Assembly (NCBI GenBank): GCA_965656525.1
Contig: CBFHKY010000016.1
Span: 9,952 to 73,951, forward strand
DNA length: 64,000 nucleotides
Direction: 5' to 3'
From: Pseudomaricurvus sp965656525
Lineage (GTDB): Bacteria; Pseudomonadota; Gammaproteobacteria; Pseudomonadales; Cellvibrionaceae
How positions within the stretch are numbered: the first letter of the stretch is position 1; each line of letters starts with the position of its first letter. The translations under genes were made by a program, and so were the position numbers. Positions 6,152 to 15,487 of the stretch are shown piece after piece. The notes under the pieces were generated by a model that had not been told where the DNA came from, searched no databases, and saw only the letters and a list, made by a program, of their open reading frames with translations.

Positions 6152-9100
6152 ATGCCAAAAAGAACTGATATTCAAAGTATTCTGATTCTAGGAGCCGGTC
6201 CCATTGTGATCGGTCAGGCCTGTGAGTTTGATTATTCTGGGGCCCAAGCCTGTAAGGCTCTGCGAGAAGAGGGTTACCGGGTTATTCTGGTGAACTCCAA
6301 TCCCGCCACTATCATGACTGACCCATCCATGGCCGATGCGACATACATTGAGCCCATTGAATGGCGTACGGTTGAGCAGATCATTGAAAAAGAGCGCCCA
6401 GACGCAGTGTTGCCAACCATGGGTGGCCAAACTGCGTTGAACTGCGCATTGGCGCTGCACGATAACGGTGTGCTGGAAAAGTACGGCGTAGAACTGATTG
6501 GTGCGAAGCAAGAAGCCATTCACATGGCCGAGGATCGCAATCTGTTTGATCAGGCCATGAAGCGCATTGGTCTAGAGTGTGCGCGTGCCGATATTGTGCA
6601 CACCATGCAGGAGGCGCTCGAAGTTCCCAAAAAGTTTGGCTTTCCCGTCATTATTCGCCCGTCTTTCACAATGGGCGGCTCAGGTGGTGGCATTGCTTAT
6701 AATTGGGAAGAGTTCGAAGAAATCTGTGCTCGCGGGTTTGATCTGTCGCCCACCAACGAACTGTTGATCGATGAATCGCTGTTGGGTTGGAAAGAGTTTG
6801 AGATGGAGGTCGTGCGCGATAAAAACGATAACTGCATTATCGTGTGTGCAATCGAAAACTTCGACCCAATGGGTGTGCATACCGGTGACTCGATTACAGT
6901 TGCTCCAGCGCAGACCCTCACCGACAAAGAATTGCAAATCATGCGTAACGCCTCTTTGGCGGTACTGCGTGAAATTGGTGTAGAGACCGGTGGTTCGAAC
7001 GTTCAGTTTGCTATGGATCCCAAAACGGGTCGTTTGGTGGTTATTGAAATGAACCCCCGGGTCAGCCGCTCTTCAGCGCTGGCGTCCAAGGCTACGGGCT
7101 TCCCTATTGCAAAAGTGGCGGCTAAATTGGCGATAGGTTATACCCTTGATGAGCTGCAAAATGACATTACGGGTGGCGCTACACCAGCGTCTTTTGAGCC
7201 ATCCATCGATTACGTGGTGACTAAAATTCCACGTTTTACCTTCGAGAAGTTTGGCGAGGCAGATGCTCGCTTAACCACTCAGATGAAATCGGTGGGCGAG
7301 GTTATGGCGATTGGCCGAACCTTCCAAGAGTCATTGCAAAAAGCGCTGCGCGGTTTAGAGGTTGGATCATCGGGCTTGGAATCAGTCGTGGATCTGGAAT
7401 CTGATGATGCGGCGGGCAAAATACGTCGCGACTTGTCTACGCCTGGTGCAGAGCGTATATGGTATGTCGGTGATGCGTTTCGATCCGGCTTGAGTGTTCA
7501 AGATGTGTATGAGATTTCAGCCATTGACCCTTGGTTTTTGGTGCAAATTGAAGATCTTATCAAGACAGAGCGCTTGTTATCCGCCAAGCCGCTCAGTGAA
7601 ATCGATAAAGACGCCATGTTCAGAATTAAGCGTAAAGGCTTTTCTGACAAACGCCTGGGTGTGCTATTTGGCGTGAGTGAAAAAACCGTTCGCAGTCACC
7701 GCAACAAATTGGGTATCCATCCCGTTTATAAGCGAGTTGATACGTGTGCGGCGGAATTCTCAACCTCCACGGCTTACATGTACTCTACATATGAAGAAGA
7801 GTGTGAGTCTGAGCCCAGTGATCGTGAGAAGATCATGGTGCTGGGCGGTGGTCCCAACCGTATCGGTCAAGGTATCGAATTCGACTACTGTTGTGTTCAT
7901 GCCGCGCTAGCTTGTCGTGAATACGGTTATGAAACCATTATGGTTAACTGTAACCCTGAAACCGTCTCTACGGACTACGACACATCCGATCGTCTCTACT
8001 TCGAGCCTGTAACACTGGAAGACGTCTTGGAGATTGTGCGCAAAGAACAGCCTAAAGGTGTGATCGTACAGTTTGGCGGTCAGACGCCGCTGAAATTGGC
8101 TCGTGCGCTTGAAGCGGAAGGTGTGCCGATTATTGGTACGTCTCCAGAGGCCATTGATCGCGCTGAAGATCGAGAGCGCTTTCAGCAAATGTTGATTCGT
8201 TTGGATTTGAAACAGCCCTCTAATGCCATTGTGAGATCAGACGAAGAAGCGGTGCGTCGAGCCGTCGATGTAGGCTATCCGTTGGTGGTTCGCCCGTCAT
8301 ATGTGTTGGGTGGTCGCGCCATGGAAATCGTGCACAAAGAAGAAGAATTGCGCGATTACATGCGTGAAGCCGTGAAAATCTCCGACGATGCGCCAGTGCT
8401 TCTGGATCACTTTCTTAACGCTGCCATCGAGGTAGACCTTGATGCCGTGAGTGACGGTCATGACGTTGTCATTGGCGCTATCATGCAGCATATCGAGCAG
8501 TGCGGTGTTCACTCTGGTGACTCGGCTTGTTCGTTGCCGCCGTATTCTCTGCCAGCTGATGTACAAGACGCTATGCGTGAGCAAGTTCGCAAGATGGCTG
8601 TCGAGCTGGGTGTGATTGGCTTAATGAATGTACAGTTGGCGTATCAAGACGGTGAGATCTATGTGATTGAGGTGAACCCTCGTGCATCACGTACCGTACC
8701 GTTTGTGTCCAAATGTATTGGTATTTCGTTGGCCAAAGTCGCAGCGTTGGTACAGACAGGCAAAACATTGGCAGAGCTTGGCTTTACCAAAGAGGTGGTG
8801 CCAGATTATTTCAGTGTCAAAGAAGCGGTTTTCCCGTTCAATAAGTTCCCTGCTGTTGACCCGATTCTTGGTCCTGAAATGCGCTCCACTGGTGAAGTCA
8901 TGGGTGTGGGCGATACCTTCGCTGAGGCTTATTCCAAAGCTCAGATGGGGGCGGGTGATGAGATTCCAACGTCAGGCAAGGTCTTTATCAGTGTACGTGA
9001 TTTTGACAAAGAGGATCTTCTGCCGGTCGCAAAAGAGTTATCCGACTTGGGGTTCAGTATTGTGGCAAGTCGCGGCACTGCAAAAGTACTGGCAGCTTGC

Positions 9101-9373
9101 GGTTTAGATGTTCAAGTGGTGAACAAGGTACAAGAGGGCCGGCCGCACATTGTGGATATGATTAAAAACGATGAAATTTCTATTGTGATTAATACCACAG
9201 AAGGTAAGCAGGCGATCAAAGACTCTTCGTCCATTCGACGCAGTGCGGAAAATCACAGCGTTTACTACACCACGACGATAGCGGGTGCTGCTGCCGTGTG
9301 CATGGCGCTGCGGTTCGGGCAGCGCCATCAAGTTCGCAGTCTACAAGAGTTACATAGGAGGGTCGCAGGATGA
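6152..9373 (+). CDS. carB: Carbamoyl-phosphate synthase large subunit
   Basis: 1073 residues from ATG 6152 (MPKRTDIQSILILGAGPIV), the same length as E. coli CarB; the frame is open 12 codons further upstream from a GTG at 6116, but the family start and residue count favour 6152. Two homologous ATP-grasp halves (about 1-550 for carboxyphosphate formation, 551-935 for carbamate phosphorylation; MVLGGGPNRIGQG begins the second), and a C-terminal MGS-like allosteric domain (about 936-1073). Acts with CarA in the cytosol. It follows carA by 87 bp and its TGA overlaps the greA start. Confidence 0.97.
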   Translation: MPKRTDIQSILILGAGPIVIGQACEFDYSGAQACKALREEGYRVILVNSNPATIMTDPSMADATYIEPIEWRTVEQIIEKERPDAVLPTMGGQTALNCALALHDNGVLEKYGVELIGAKQEAIHMAEDRNLFDQAMKRIGLECARADIVHTMQEALEVPKKFGFPVIIRPSFTMGGSGGGIAYNWEEFEEICARGFDLSPTNELLIDESLLGWKEFEMEVVRDKNDNCIIVCAIENFDPMGVHTGDSITVAPAQTLTDKELQIMRNASLAVLREIGVETGGSNVQFAMDPKTGRLVVIEMNPRVSRSSALASKATGFPIAKVAAKLAIGYTLDELQNDITGGATPASFEPSIDYVVTKIPRFTFEKFGEADARLTTQMKSVGEVMAIGRTFQESLQKALRGLEVGSSGLESVVDLESDDAAGKIRRDLSTPGAERIWYVGDAFRSGLSVQDVYEISAIDPWFLVQIEDLIKTERLLSAKPLSEIDKDAMFRIKRKGFSDKRLGVLFGVSEKTVRSHRNKLGIHPVYKRVDTCAAEFSTSTAYMYSTYEEECESEPSDREKIMVLGGGPNRIGQGIEFDYCCVHAALACREYGYETIMVNCNPETVSTDYDTSDRLYFEPVTLEDVLEIVRKEQPKGVIVQFGGQTPLKLARALEAEGVPIIGTSPEAIDRAEDRERFQQMLIRLDLKQPSNAIVRSDEEAVRRAVDVGYPLVVRPSYVLGGRAMEIVHKEEELRDYMREAVKISDDAPVLLDHFLNAAIEVDLDAVSDGHDVVIGAIMQHIEQCGVHSGDSACSLPPYSLPADVQDAMREQVRKMAVELGVIGLMNVQLAYQDGEIYVIEVNPRASRTVPFVSKCIGISLAKVAALVQTGKTLAELGFTKEVVPDYFSVKEAVFPFNKFPAVDPILGPEMRSTGEVMGVGDTFAEAYSKAQMGAGDEIPTSGKVFISVRDFDKEDLLPVAKELSDLGFSIVASRGTAKVLAACGLDVQVVNKVQEGRPHIVDMIKNDEISIVINTTEGKQAIKDSSSIRRSAENHSVYYTTTIAGAAAVCMALRFGQRHQVRSLQELHRRVAG

Positions 9374-9846
9374 CTAAAATACCGATGACCAAACAGGGCG
9401 CTGAAGCCCTGCGAGAAGAGCTTGAGCGGCTGAAAAAGGTGGATCGTCCGCGTATTGTGCAGGCGATCGCTGAGGCTCGTGAGCACGGCGACCTGAAAGA
9501 AAATGCGGAATACCATGCTGCGCGTGAGCAGCAAGGCTTTTGTGAGGGGCGTGTGCAGGAGATCGAAAGCAAGCTGTCGAACGCTCACGTCATCGATATC
9601 ACTCAGATACCTCCGGGTGAGCGTGTCATCTTCGGTTCGACAGTGGTGATCATTAACCTGGATACCGAAGAATCGGTTACTTATCAGATTGTTGGTGATG
9701 ATGAAGCCGACGTGAAGAAAAATAAGATTTCTGTGAACTCTCCGATCGCTCGTGGGTTGATTGGTAAAGAGGCGGGTGATGAGGTTGTTATTCGCACTCC
9801 AGGTGGTGAAGTTGAGTACGAAGTAGGCGAAGTGAAGTATATTTAA
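9370..9846 (+). CDS. greA: Transcription elongation factor GreA
   Basis: 158 residues. Rescues backtracked RNA polymerase by stimulating transcript cleavage. The N-terminal coiled coil (about 1-75) carries the acidic tip in the segment REHGDLKENAEYHAAREQ; the C-terminal FKBP-like domain binds polymerase (IPPGERVIFGSTV..GKEAGDEVVIRTPGGEVEYEV). ATG overlaps the carB stop as ATGA, so translation is probably coupled. The carB-greA junction is typical of Pseudomonas-like genomes. What follows is unusual: the next gene is an initiator tRNA rather than yhbY/rlmE/ftsH. Confidence 0.97.
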   Translation: MTKIPMTKQGAEALREELERLKKVDRPRIVQAIAEAREHGDLKENAEYHAAREQQGFCEGRVQEIESKLSNAHVIDITQIPPGERVIFGSTVVIINLDTEESVTYQIVGDDEADVKKNKISVNSPIARGLIGKEAGDEVVIRTPGGEVEYEVGEVKYI

Positions 9847-9917
9847 ACGCTCGTCTGGGGTGGGCTTCAGAAAAACCAATAAGTTTAAAAATATCTGACA
9901 TTTTAATGACTTATGGG

Positions 9918-9946
9918 TTGACGACTCTGAAATCCATCCCTATAAT
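9918..9946 (+). promoter_or_regulatory. Near-consensus sigma70 promoter for tRNA-fMet
   Basis: TTGACG (9918-9923), exact 17-bp spacer, TATAAT (9941-9946). The predicted start near 9953 lies about 41 bases before the tRNA. Immediately downstream of the -10 element is TTCGCGTCC, a GC-rich stretch that fits a stringently controlled stable-RNA promoter. Confidence 0.85.
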
Positions 9947-9993
9947 TCGCGTCCTTGGTTGGGGAGATGTAGCAACTCACCAAGTTGTGTTGA

Positions 9994-10070
<77 letters not shown>

Positions 10071-10116
10071 AATTCAAGTGTCCGGCTAGCGCTTGCAAAG
10101 CGTTGGTATTGGAACT

Positions 10117-10149
10117 TACGAAAAAGCCCCTTTATGGGGCTTTTTCGTA
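10117..10149. terminator. Terminator 1 after tRNA-fMet
   Basis: ACGAAAAAGCCCC (10118-10130), loop TTTAT, GGGGCTTTTTCGT (10136-10148), extended by one T-A pair. A 13-bp perfect stem with A-rich and T-rich outer parts works in both directions. It lies 47 bp after the tRNA CCA. Confidence 0.85.
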
Positions 10150-10215
10150 TCTGTCGCATAGCGATGATGCTCTTAGGAGCGGTACAATGGTTGCCGAAAG
10201 GTGGCCGACGTTTGG

Positions 10216-10237
10216 ATGGGCTTTATGCCCATTTTTT
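10216..10237 (+). terminator. Terminator 2, in the rimP leader
   Basis: ATGGGC (10216-10221), loop TTTAT, GCCCAT (10227-10232), T-run to 10237. It ends 24 bp before the rimP ATG. Together with terminator 1 it resembles the E. coli metY-rimP junction, where read-through controls the nusA operon. Both hairpins have the same TTTAT loop. Confidence 0.75.
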
Positions 10238-10261
10238 GTTTGTGGGTGGGTAGAGCAGATC

Positions 10262-10717
10262 ATGGCATCAAAGCACGATAAGTTGGTTGAATTGTTAGCC
10301 CCCGTCGTTGAGTCCATGGGTTGCACGCTCTGGGGTTTAGAATATTTCTCTCAGGGGCGCCATAGTACGCTACGATTGTTTATCGAGCACCCAGATGGTG
10401 TTGGCCTGGCTGAGTGTGAAAACGTCAGCCGCCAAGTCAGCAGCGTTATGGACGTGGAAGATCCAATCGCCGGAGAGTACACCTTAGAGGTATCGTCTCC
10501 TGGTATAGATAGACCCTTATATACGCTAGCACAATTCGCGGATTATAAAGGGCAGCAAGTTGCTATTAAGTTGCGCTCAGCGTTCGATGGACGTCGTAAG
10601 TTTACGGGTGTTTTGAGTGGCGCTGAAGATGGTGACGTGCTGGTGGTGGTAGGTGAGGATGAATATGCATTCCCTATCGAGTCGATTGAAAAAGCAAACA
10701 TTATTCCCCGTTTTTAG
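10262..10717 (+). CDS. rimP: Ribosome maturation factor RimP
   Basis: 151 residues from ATG 10262 (MASKHDKLVELLAPVVESMG); the frame is open upstream through the tRNA but that part is not coding. RimP assists 30S subunit assembly. The N-terminal domain (about 1-85) ends with the family signature YTLEVSSPGIDRPL, followed by the SH3-like C-terminal domain (GRRKFTGVLSGAEDGDVLVV). First gene of rimP-nusA-infB-rbfA-truB. Expression probably depends on read-through of two terminators, with NusA itself the likely controller as in E. coli (known there, inferred here). Confidence 0.95.
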   Translation: MASKHDKLVELLAPVVESMGCTLWGLEYFSQGRHSTLRLFIEHPDGVGLAECENVSRQVSSVMDVEDPIAGEYTLEVSSPGIDRPLYTLAQFADYKGQQVAIKLRSAFDGRRKFTGVLSGAEDGDVLVVVGEDEYAFPIESIEKANIIPRF

Positions 10718-10803
10718 GGAAGCAAAGAAACCTATGCGCTGAAAGCTGGGTATGCCGGTTTCATCGGTAGCAGAGGCGGTTTCGGGTAAACGAGGCATTA
10801 CAC

Positions 10804-12309
10804 ATGGGCAAAGAAATCCTTCTGGTTGCAGATGCAGTCTCTAACGAAAAAGGTGTCGATAAAGGCATTATTTTCGAAGCCATCGAGTTGGCTCTGGCTG
10901 CCGCCACCAAAAAACGCTATGACGAAGATTCAAGCGTTGAAGTCGTTATCGATCGTAGAACCGGTGATTACACTACGACCCGTCGCTGGGAGGTGGTCAG
11001 TGATGACACCATGGCGTTATTGGGAACTCAGTTCACCACAGAAGAAGCGCTCGAAAAAGATCCCAATTTGAAAGTGGGTGATGTCTATGCGGAAGTGGTT
11101 GAAAACGTAGAGTTCGGTCGCATTGCCGCCCAAACGGCCAAGCAAGTTATCGTCCAAAAAGTTCGCGAAGCCGAGCGTCAGCAAATCGTAGAGCAATACC
11201 GTGATCAAACCGGTGACCTTGTTCACGGCACTGTTAAGAAAGTGACACGCGATAGTATTATTGTTGATCTGGGCAATAACGCAGAAGGCTTGCTGCCTCG
11301 TGATCAGCTCGTTGGGCGTGAGGTGTTCCGCATGGGTGATCGCGTGCGTGCACTGTTGCTCGATGTGCGCACAGAGGTTAAAGGCCCGCAACTGTTCCTG
11401 AGCCGCTCTTGCCCAGAGATGCTGGTCGAGCTATTTAAGATTGAAGTTCCAGAAATATCCGAACAAGTTATTGAGCTAAAGGCTGCGGCTCGCGACCCTG
11501 GTTCTCGAGCAAAAATTGCAGTTCACACCAATGATGGTCGTATCGATCCAGTAGGTGCCTGTGTTGGTATGCGCGGATCGCGTGTGCAGGCGGTCTCTAA
11601 TGAATTGGGTGGTGAGCGAATCGACATTATTTTGTGGGACGACAATCCCGCACAATTTGTAATCAATGCAATGGCGCCAGCAGAAATTGAATCCATTGTG
11701 GTGGATGAAGACGCCAATGCAATGGATGTGGCCGTGCGCGATGATAATCTTGCGCAGGCTATTGGTCGCAGCGGCCAAAACGTTCGTCTAGCCAGTGAGT
11801 TGTCTGGCTGGGAAATTAACGTAATGAGCGTTGAAGACTGGCAGGCGAAGCAAGAAGAAGAATCCGGCAGTTACATGGAAACATTCATGGATGCGCTGGA
11901 TATTGATGAAGATGTCGCGGGTGTATTGGTTGATGAAGGCTTTACCTCGTTAGAAGAGATTGCCTATGTTCCTCTGGAAGAAATGTTAGGCATTGATGGT
12001 TTCGATGAGGATATCGCTGAAGAGTTGCGTTCAAGAGCGAAAGATGCGCTTTTGACTCTGGCTTTGGCCTCTGAAGAACAACTGGAAGACTCTGAACCAG
12101 CTGAAGATCTACTGAATATGGAAGGCATGGACAAACACCTTGCTTTTCTTCTGGCCAGCCGTGGTGTTATCACCATGGATGATTTGGCTGAGCAAGCCGT
12201 AGATGACTTGCTGGATATTGAAGGCATGGATCAAGATCGCGCAGCGGCATTAATTATGAAAGCACGCGAACCATGGTTTGCAGCTGAGCAAGAAGGCGTT
12301 GCTGAGTAA
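10804..12309 (+). CDS. nusA: Transcription termination/antitermination factor NusA
   Basis: 501 residues. Binds RNA polymerase and nascent RNA. Order: N-terminal polymerase-binding domain (about 1-125), S1 domain (VHGTVKKVTRDSIIVDLG, about 135-200), KH1 and KH2 (RIDPVGACVGMRGSRVQAV; then QAIGRSGQNVRLASELSGW), and two C-terminal acidic repeats (about 365-420 and 435-495), the two-repeat form of gamma-proteobacteria. ATG 10804 lies 8 bases after GAGG. Lies between rimP and infB in one operon. Confidence 0.97.
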   Translation: MGKEILLVADAVSNEKGVDKGIIFEAIELALAAATKKRYDEDSSVEVVIDRRTGDYTTTRRWEVVSDDTMALLGTQFTTEEALEKDPNLKVGDVYAEVVENVEFGRIAAQTAKQVIVQKVREAERQQIVEQYRDQTGDLVHGTVKKVTRDSIIVDLGNNAEGLLPRDQLVGREVFRMGDRVRALLLDVRTEVKGPQLFLSRSCPEMLVELFKIEVPEISEQVIELKAAARDPGSRAKIAVHTNDGRIDPVGACVGMRGSRVQAVSNELGGERIDIILWDDNPAQFVINAMAPAEIESIVVDEDANAMDVAVRDDNLAQAIGRSGQNVRLASELSGWEINVMSVEDWQAKQEEESGSYMETFMDALDIDEDVAGVLVDEGFTSLEEIAYVPLEEMLGIDGFDEDIAEELRSRAKDALLTLALASEEQLEDSEPAEDLLNMEGMDKHLAFLLASRGVITMDDLAEQAVDDLLDIEGMDQDRAAALIMKAREPWFAAEQEGVAE

Positions 12310-12330
12310 TACGAGGATTGGGGATAAGAC

Positions 12331-15033
12331 ATGGCAGAAGTAACCGTTAGCGAGCTCGCTAAATCAGTAGGCACCTCAGAGGATCGCCTGCTGAAACAAA
12401 TGGCTGAGGCCGGCCTCAAACACAGTTCAGAAACTGACGTTGTTTCTGACGAGGAAAAACAAACTTTGCTGGCTTATCTGAAAACCAGTCACGGTGAGGC
12501 AGCTGAGGCGCCGAAAAAAATCACTCTGAAACGAAAAACAACCACAACCCTGAAAACGGGCAGTGGCTCTGCGCGTAAAACCGTTAATGTTGAGGTTCGT
12601 AAAAAGCGTACCTACGTCAAGCGTGATCAAGAAGAGGAAGCGACACCACTGGTTGAAGAAGCACCTGATGTCGCAGAACCTATTGTTGAGGCAGAGGTTG
12701 CTGAGGTAGAGGCTGCTAGTGTTGAGCCACCAGTAGAAACTGTTCAGCCTGAGGAAGTTGAAGCCTCACCGGCACCTGATACTTCTGAAGTTGTTGAGGC
12801 GCCAGTGGACTCCGCTGAGCCTGCACCGACCAATAATCTGGTCGATGACGCAGAAGAGCGTCGTATTGCTGCAATGACAGCCAGACGCAAAGCCGATGAA
12901 GAACAGCAGGCTAAGCGCAAACGCGATGCAGACGCTAAGAAGTCTGCCCCAGTGACGGAAGAGCTGTCGGATGCGGAGTTGCGTGCTGAGGCTGAGGCAA
13001 AAGCCCTAAAAGCCCAACAAGAAGAAGAAAAAGGTAAGCACGGCAAGAAGAAAGAAAAAGTTATTGTCGAAGACGATGACGAAGAAACGGTACGTAAGAA
13101 AGCCGGTAAGTCGCCGAAGAAAGCCGGTGCTAAAAAGACGAACAAGAAAGCCTTGCTTAATGAGCTGGACGACGATATTGGAAGCGAAGCTATGATGGCG
13201 CGTCGTCGCGCATCACGTCCACCTATTAAGCTCACGAACAAACACGGATTCAAACGACCAACGAGCAAAATTGTGCACGAAGTTCAAATTCCCGAGGCGA
13301 TTACAGTTGCCGAACTCGCCCAACGTATGAACGTTAAAGCCGGTGTTGTCGTCAAAACTTTGATGAAACTTGGCACCATGGCCACTATGAACCAGGTCTT
13401 AGATCAAGAGGCTGCTCAGCTAGTCGTTGAGGAGCTGGGCCACTCAGTGAAATTAATGACCGGCAATGAAGTCGAAGAGTCATTGGAAGAATTGGTAACG
13501 GCCGCGGCTGGCAATGAAGGTGAAATGCGTCCGCGAGCGCCCGTTGTTACTGTAATGGGGCACGTTGATCACGGAAAAACGTCATTGTTGGATTATATCC
13601 GCAAGGCCAAAGTGGTCAGCGGCGAAGCGGGCGGCATCACCCAGCATATCGGTGCTTACCGTGTACCTACCGACAAAGGCGAAATTGCTTTCTTGGATAC
13701 ACCAGGACACGCCGCATTTACATCAATGCGTGCCCGTGGTGCTCAGTGTACCGATGTGGTTATCCTAGTAGTGGCGGCCGATGACGGTGTTATGCCACAA
13801 ACAGAAGAAGCGATTCTCCACGCTCGTGCCGCCAATGTTCCTTTGGTTGTTGCGATCAATAAGTGTGACAAAGAGCAGGCTGATCCAGATCGTGTTAAAA
13901 ACGAGTTGGCGGCTAAAGATGTTATCCCTGAAGATTGGGGCGGCGATGTGCAGTTTATCCACGTGTCGGCCCACACAGGCGAGGGTATTGACGAGCTGTT
14001 GGAAGCGGTCTCGCTGCAAGCGGAGCTGCTAGAGCTACAAGCCCCAGTGGGTATTGCGGCACGTGGTGTTGTGATTGAGTCCCGTATGGACAAAGGTCGC
14101 GGTGTCGTTGCTACCGTTCTTGTGCAAGGTGGTAACCTTAAACGTGGTGATATCTTGCTGGCGGGTTACAGTTATGGCCGAGTTAAAGCCATGACCGATG
14201 AACGCGGTCAAGCGGTTACAGAGGCTGGCCCTTCAACTCCGGTAGAAATTCTTGGGTTGGATGTGGCACCTGATGCCGGTGAAGAGTTCTTGGTCGTGCC
14301 CAATGAGCGTCGTGCGCGTGAAGTCGCACAGCATCGTTCCGATAAAGATCGTCAAGATCGTCAGTTGCGCCAGCAAGCGGCTAAGCTGGAAAACATGTTT
14401 GCCAACATGGAATCTGGCGAGAAGAAAGTGCTGCCGGTGGTATTGAAAACCGATGTTCGTGGCTCACTCGAAGCCATTCAGTCAGCGCTGATGGATCTAG
14501 GTAACGATGAAGTACAAGTGAATATCATTGTATCTGGTGTCGGTGGCATTACTGAAAATGACATCAACTTAGCGTTAACTTCGGGCGCTATCGTGCTTGG
14601 CTTTAATGTGCGTGCCGATGGCAGCGCGCGTAAGCAGGCGGAAGCGGAAGCGGTCGAAATTCGCTACTACAGCATTATCTACCATCTGTTGGATGAAGTG
14701 AAAGCGGCCTTGTCTGGCATGCTAGACCCAGAGCGTGTGGAAGAGATCGTTGGTATTGCCGATGTGCGCGAAGTGTTCCGCTCGCCCAAGTTTGGTCAGG
14801 TGGCCGGCTGTATGGTGATCGAGGGTACGGTTTATCGCAATAAACCAATCCGCGTACTGCGTGACAACGTTGTGATTTATGAAGGCGAGCTGGAATCTTT
14901 GCGTCGCTTTAAAGACGACGTTAACGATGTTCGCAATGGCACTGAGTGTGGTATTGGTGTGAAAGACTACGATGTAAAAGTCGGCGACCAAATCGAAGTA
15001 TTCGACGTTAAAGAGGTAGCACGCGAGCTCTAA
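12331..15033 (+). CDS. infB: Translation initiation factor IF-2
   Basis: 900 residues, full gamma-proteobacterial length. GTPase that brings fMet-tRNA to the 30S subunit. N-terminal IF2N subdomain (MAEVTVSELAKSVG), a long charged, Ala/Glu/Lys-rich linker (about 50-300), second IF2N-like segment (VAELAQRMNVKAGVV), G domain with GHVDHGKTS at 410-418, DTPGHAAF and NKCD, then the beta-barrel and C-terminal tRNA-binding domains. Internal starts giving shorter forms are known in E. coli; I cannot confirm any here. It shares the region with the initiator tRNA it uses. Confidence 0.97.
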   Translation: MAEVTVSELAKSVGTSEDRLLKQMAEAGLKHSSETDVVSDEEKQTLLAYLKTSHGEAAEAPKKITLKRKTTTTLKTGSGSARKTVNVEVRKKRTYVKRDQEEEATPLVEEAPDVAEPIVEAEVAEVEAASVEPPVETVQPEEVEASPAPDTSEVVEAPVDSAEPAPTNNLVDDAEERRIAAMTARRKADEEQQAKRKRDADAKKSAPVTEELSDAELRAEAEAKALKAQQEEEKGKHGKKKEKVIVEDDDEETVRKKAGKSPKKAGAKKTNKKALLNELDDDIGSEAMMARRRASRPPIKLTNKHGFKRPTSKIVHEVQIPEAITVAELAQRMNVKAGVVVKTLMKLGTMATMNQVLDQEAAQLVVEELGHSVKLMTGNEVEESLEELVTAAAGNEGEMRPRAPVVTVMGHVDHGKTSLLDYIRKAKVVSGEAGGITQHIGAYRVPTDKGEIAFLDTPGHAAFTSMRARGAQCTDVVILVVAADDGVMPQTEEAILHARAANVPLVVAINKCDKEQADPDRVKNELAAKDVIPEDWGGDVQFIHVSAHTGEGIDELLEAVSLQAELLELQAPVGIAARGVVIESRMDKGRGVVATVLVQGGNLKRGDILLAGYSYGRVKAMTDERGQAVTEAGPSTPVEILGLDVAPDAGEEFLVVPNERRAREVAQHRSDKDRQDRQLRQQAAKLENMFANMESGEKKVLPVVLKTDVRGSLEAIQSALMDLGNDEVQVNIIVSGVGGITENDINLALTSGAIVLGFNVRADGSARKQAEAEAVEIRYYSIIYHLLDEVKAALSGMLDPERVEEIVGIADVREVFRSPKFGQVAGCMVIEGTVYRNKPIRVLRDNVVIYEGELESLRRFKDDVNDVRNGTECGIGVKDYDVKVGDQIEVFDVKEVAREL

Positions 15034-15067
15034 GGCTGGCGTGTTATTGCTGAGGTAAGCAGAATCC

Positions 15068-15469
15068 ATGGCTCGTGAGTTTAAGCGTACAGATCGTTTG
15101 GCGGATGCCGTTCAGCGCATTTTAGCCCAGCTGATCCAATTTGAAGTGCGTGACCCGCGTATTGGTATGGTAAATATCAATGACGTGACGGTCTCGCGTG
15201 ACTTGTCTTTTGCTAAAGTCTTTGTCACTTATGTTGATCGTGTTACAGATGAAGAGTGCGAAGAAGCCACAGCGGCATTGAACAAAGCCAGCGGCTTTTT
15301 GCGCACGCAGTTAGCAAAAGAATTAGACATTCGCGTTACCCCGCGACTTAGCTTTGTTTACGACAAAACCTCTGTGCGTGGTCAACAGTTATCACAGCTT
15401 ATTGATAAGGCCGTTCGTGAAGATCAGAGTGCTAACTCTGATGATAACGACCCGCCCACAGACACTTAG
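15068..15469 (+). CDS. rbfA: 30S ribosome-binding factor A
   Basis: 133 residues. Cold-shock-related factor for 16S rRNA 5'-end maturation and 30S assembly. The single KH-like domain is recognised by MAREFKRTDRLADAVQRILA, VRDPRIGMVNINDV, and FLRTQLAKELDIRVTPRLSF. The C-terminal tail is short and acidic (NSDDNDPPTDT). Between infB and truB as in most gamma-proteobacteria; ATG 15068 is preceded by GAGGT. Confidence 0.96.
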   Translation: MAREFKRTDRLADAVQRILAQLIQFEVRDPRIGMVNINDVTVSRDLSFAKVFVTYVDRVTDEECEEATAALNKASGFLRTQLAKELDIRVTPRLSFVYDKTSVRGQQLSQLIDKAVREDQSANSDDNDPPTDT

Positions 15470-15487
15470 TTAGCTGGAGTCGTATTC

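Noticed and set aside
9328..9879. A 183-codon frame antisense to greA
   Set aside because: Shadow of greA and the carB end; no independent start signal or family feature.
12744..13268. A 174-codon Ser-rich frame antisense to infB
   Set aside because: It mirrors the Glu/Lys/Ala-rich IF-2 linker, whose codons lack stops on the opposite strand. Low-complexity shadow.
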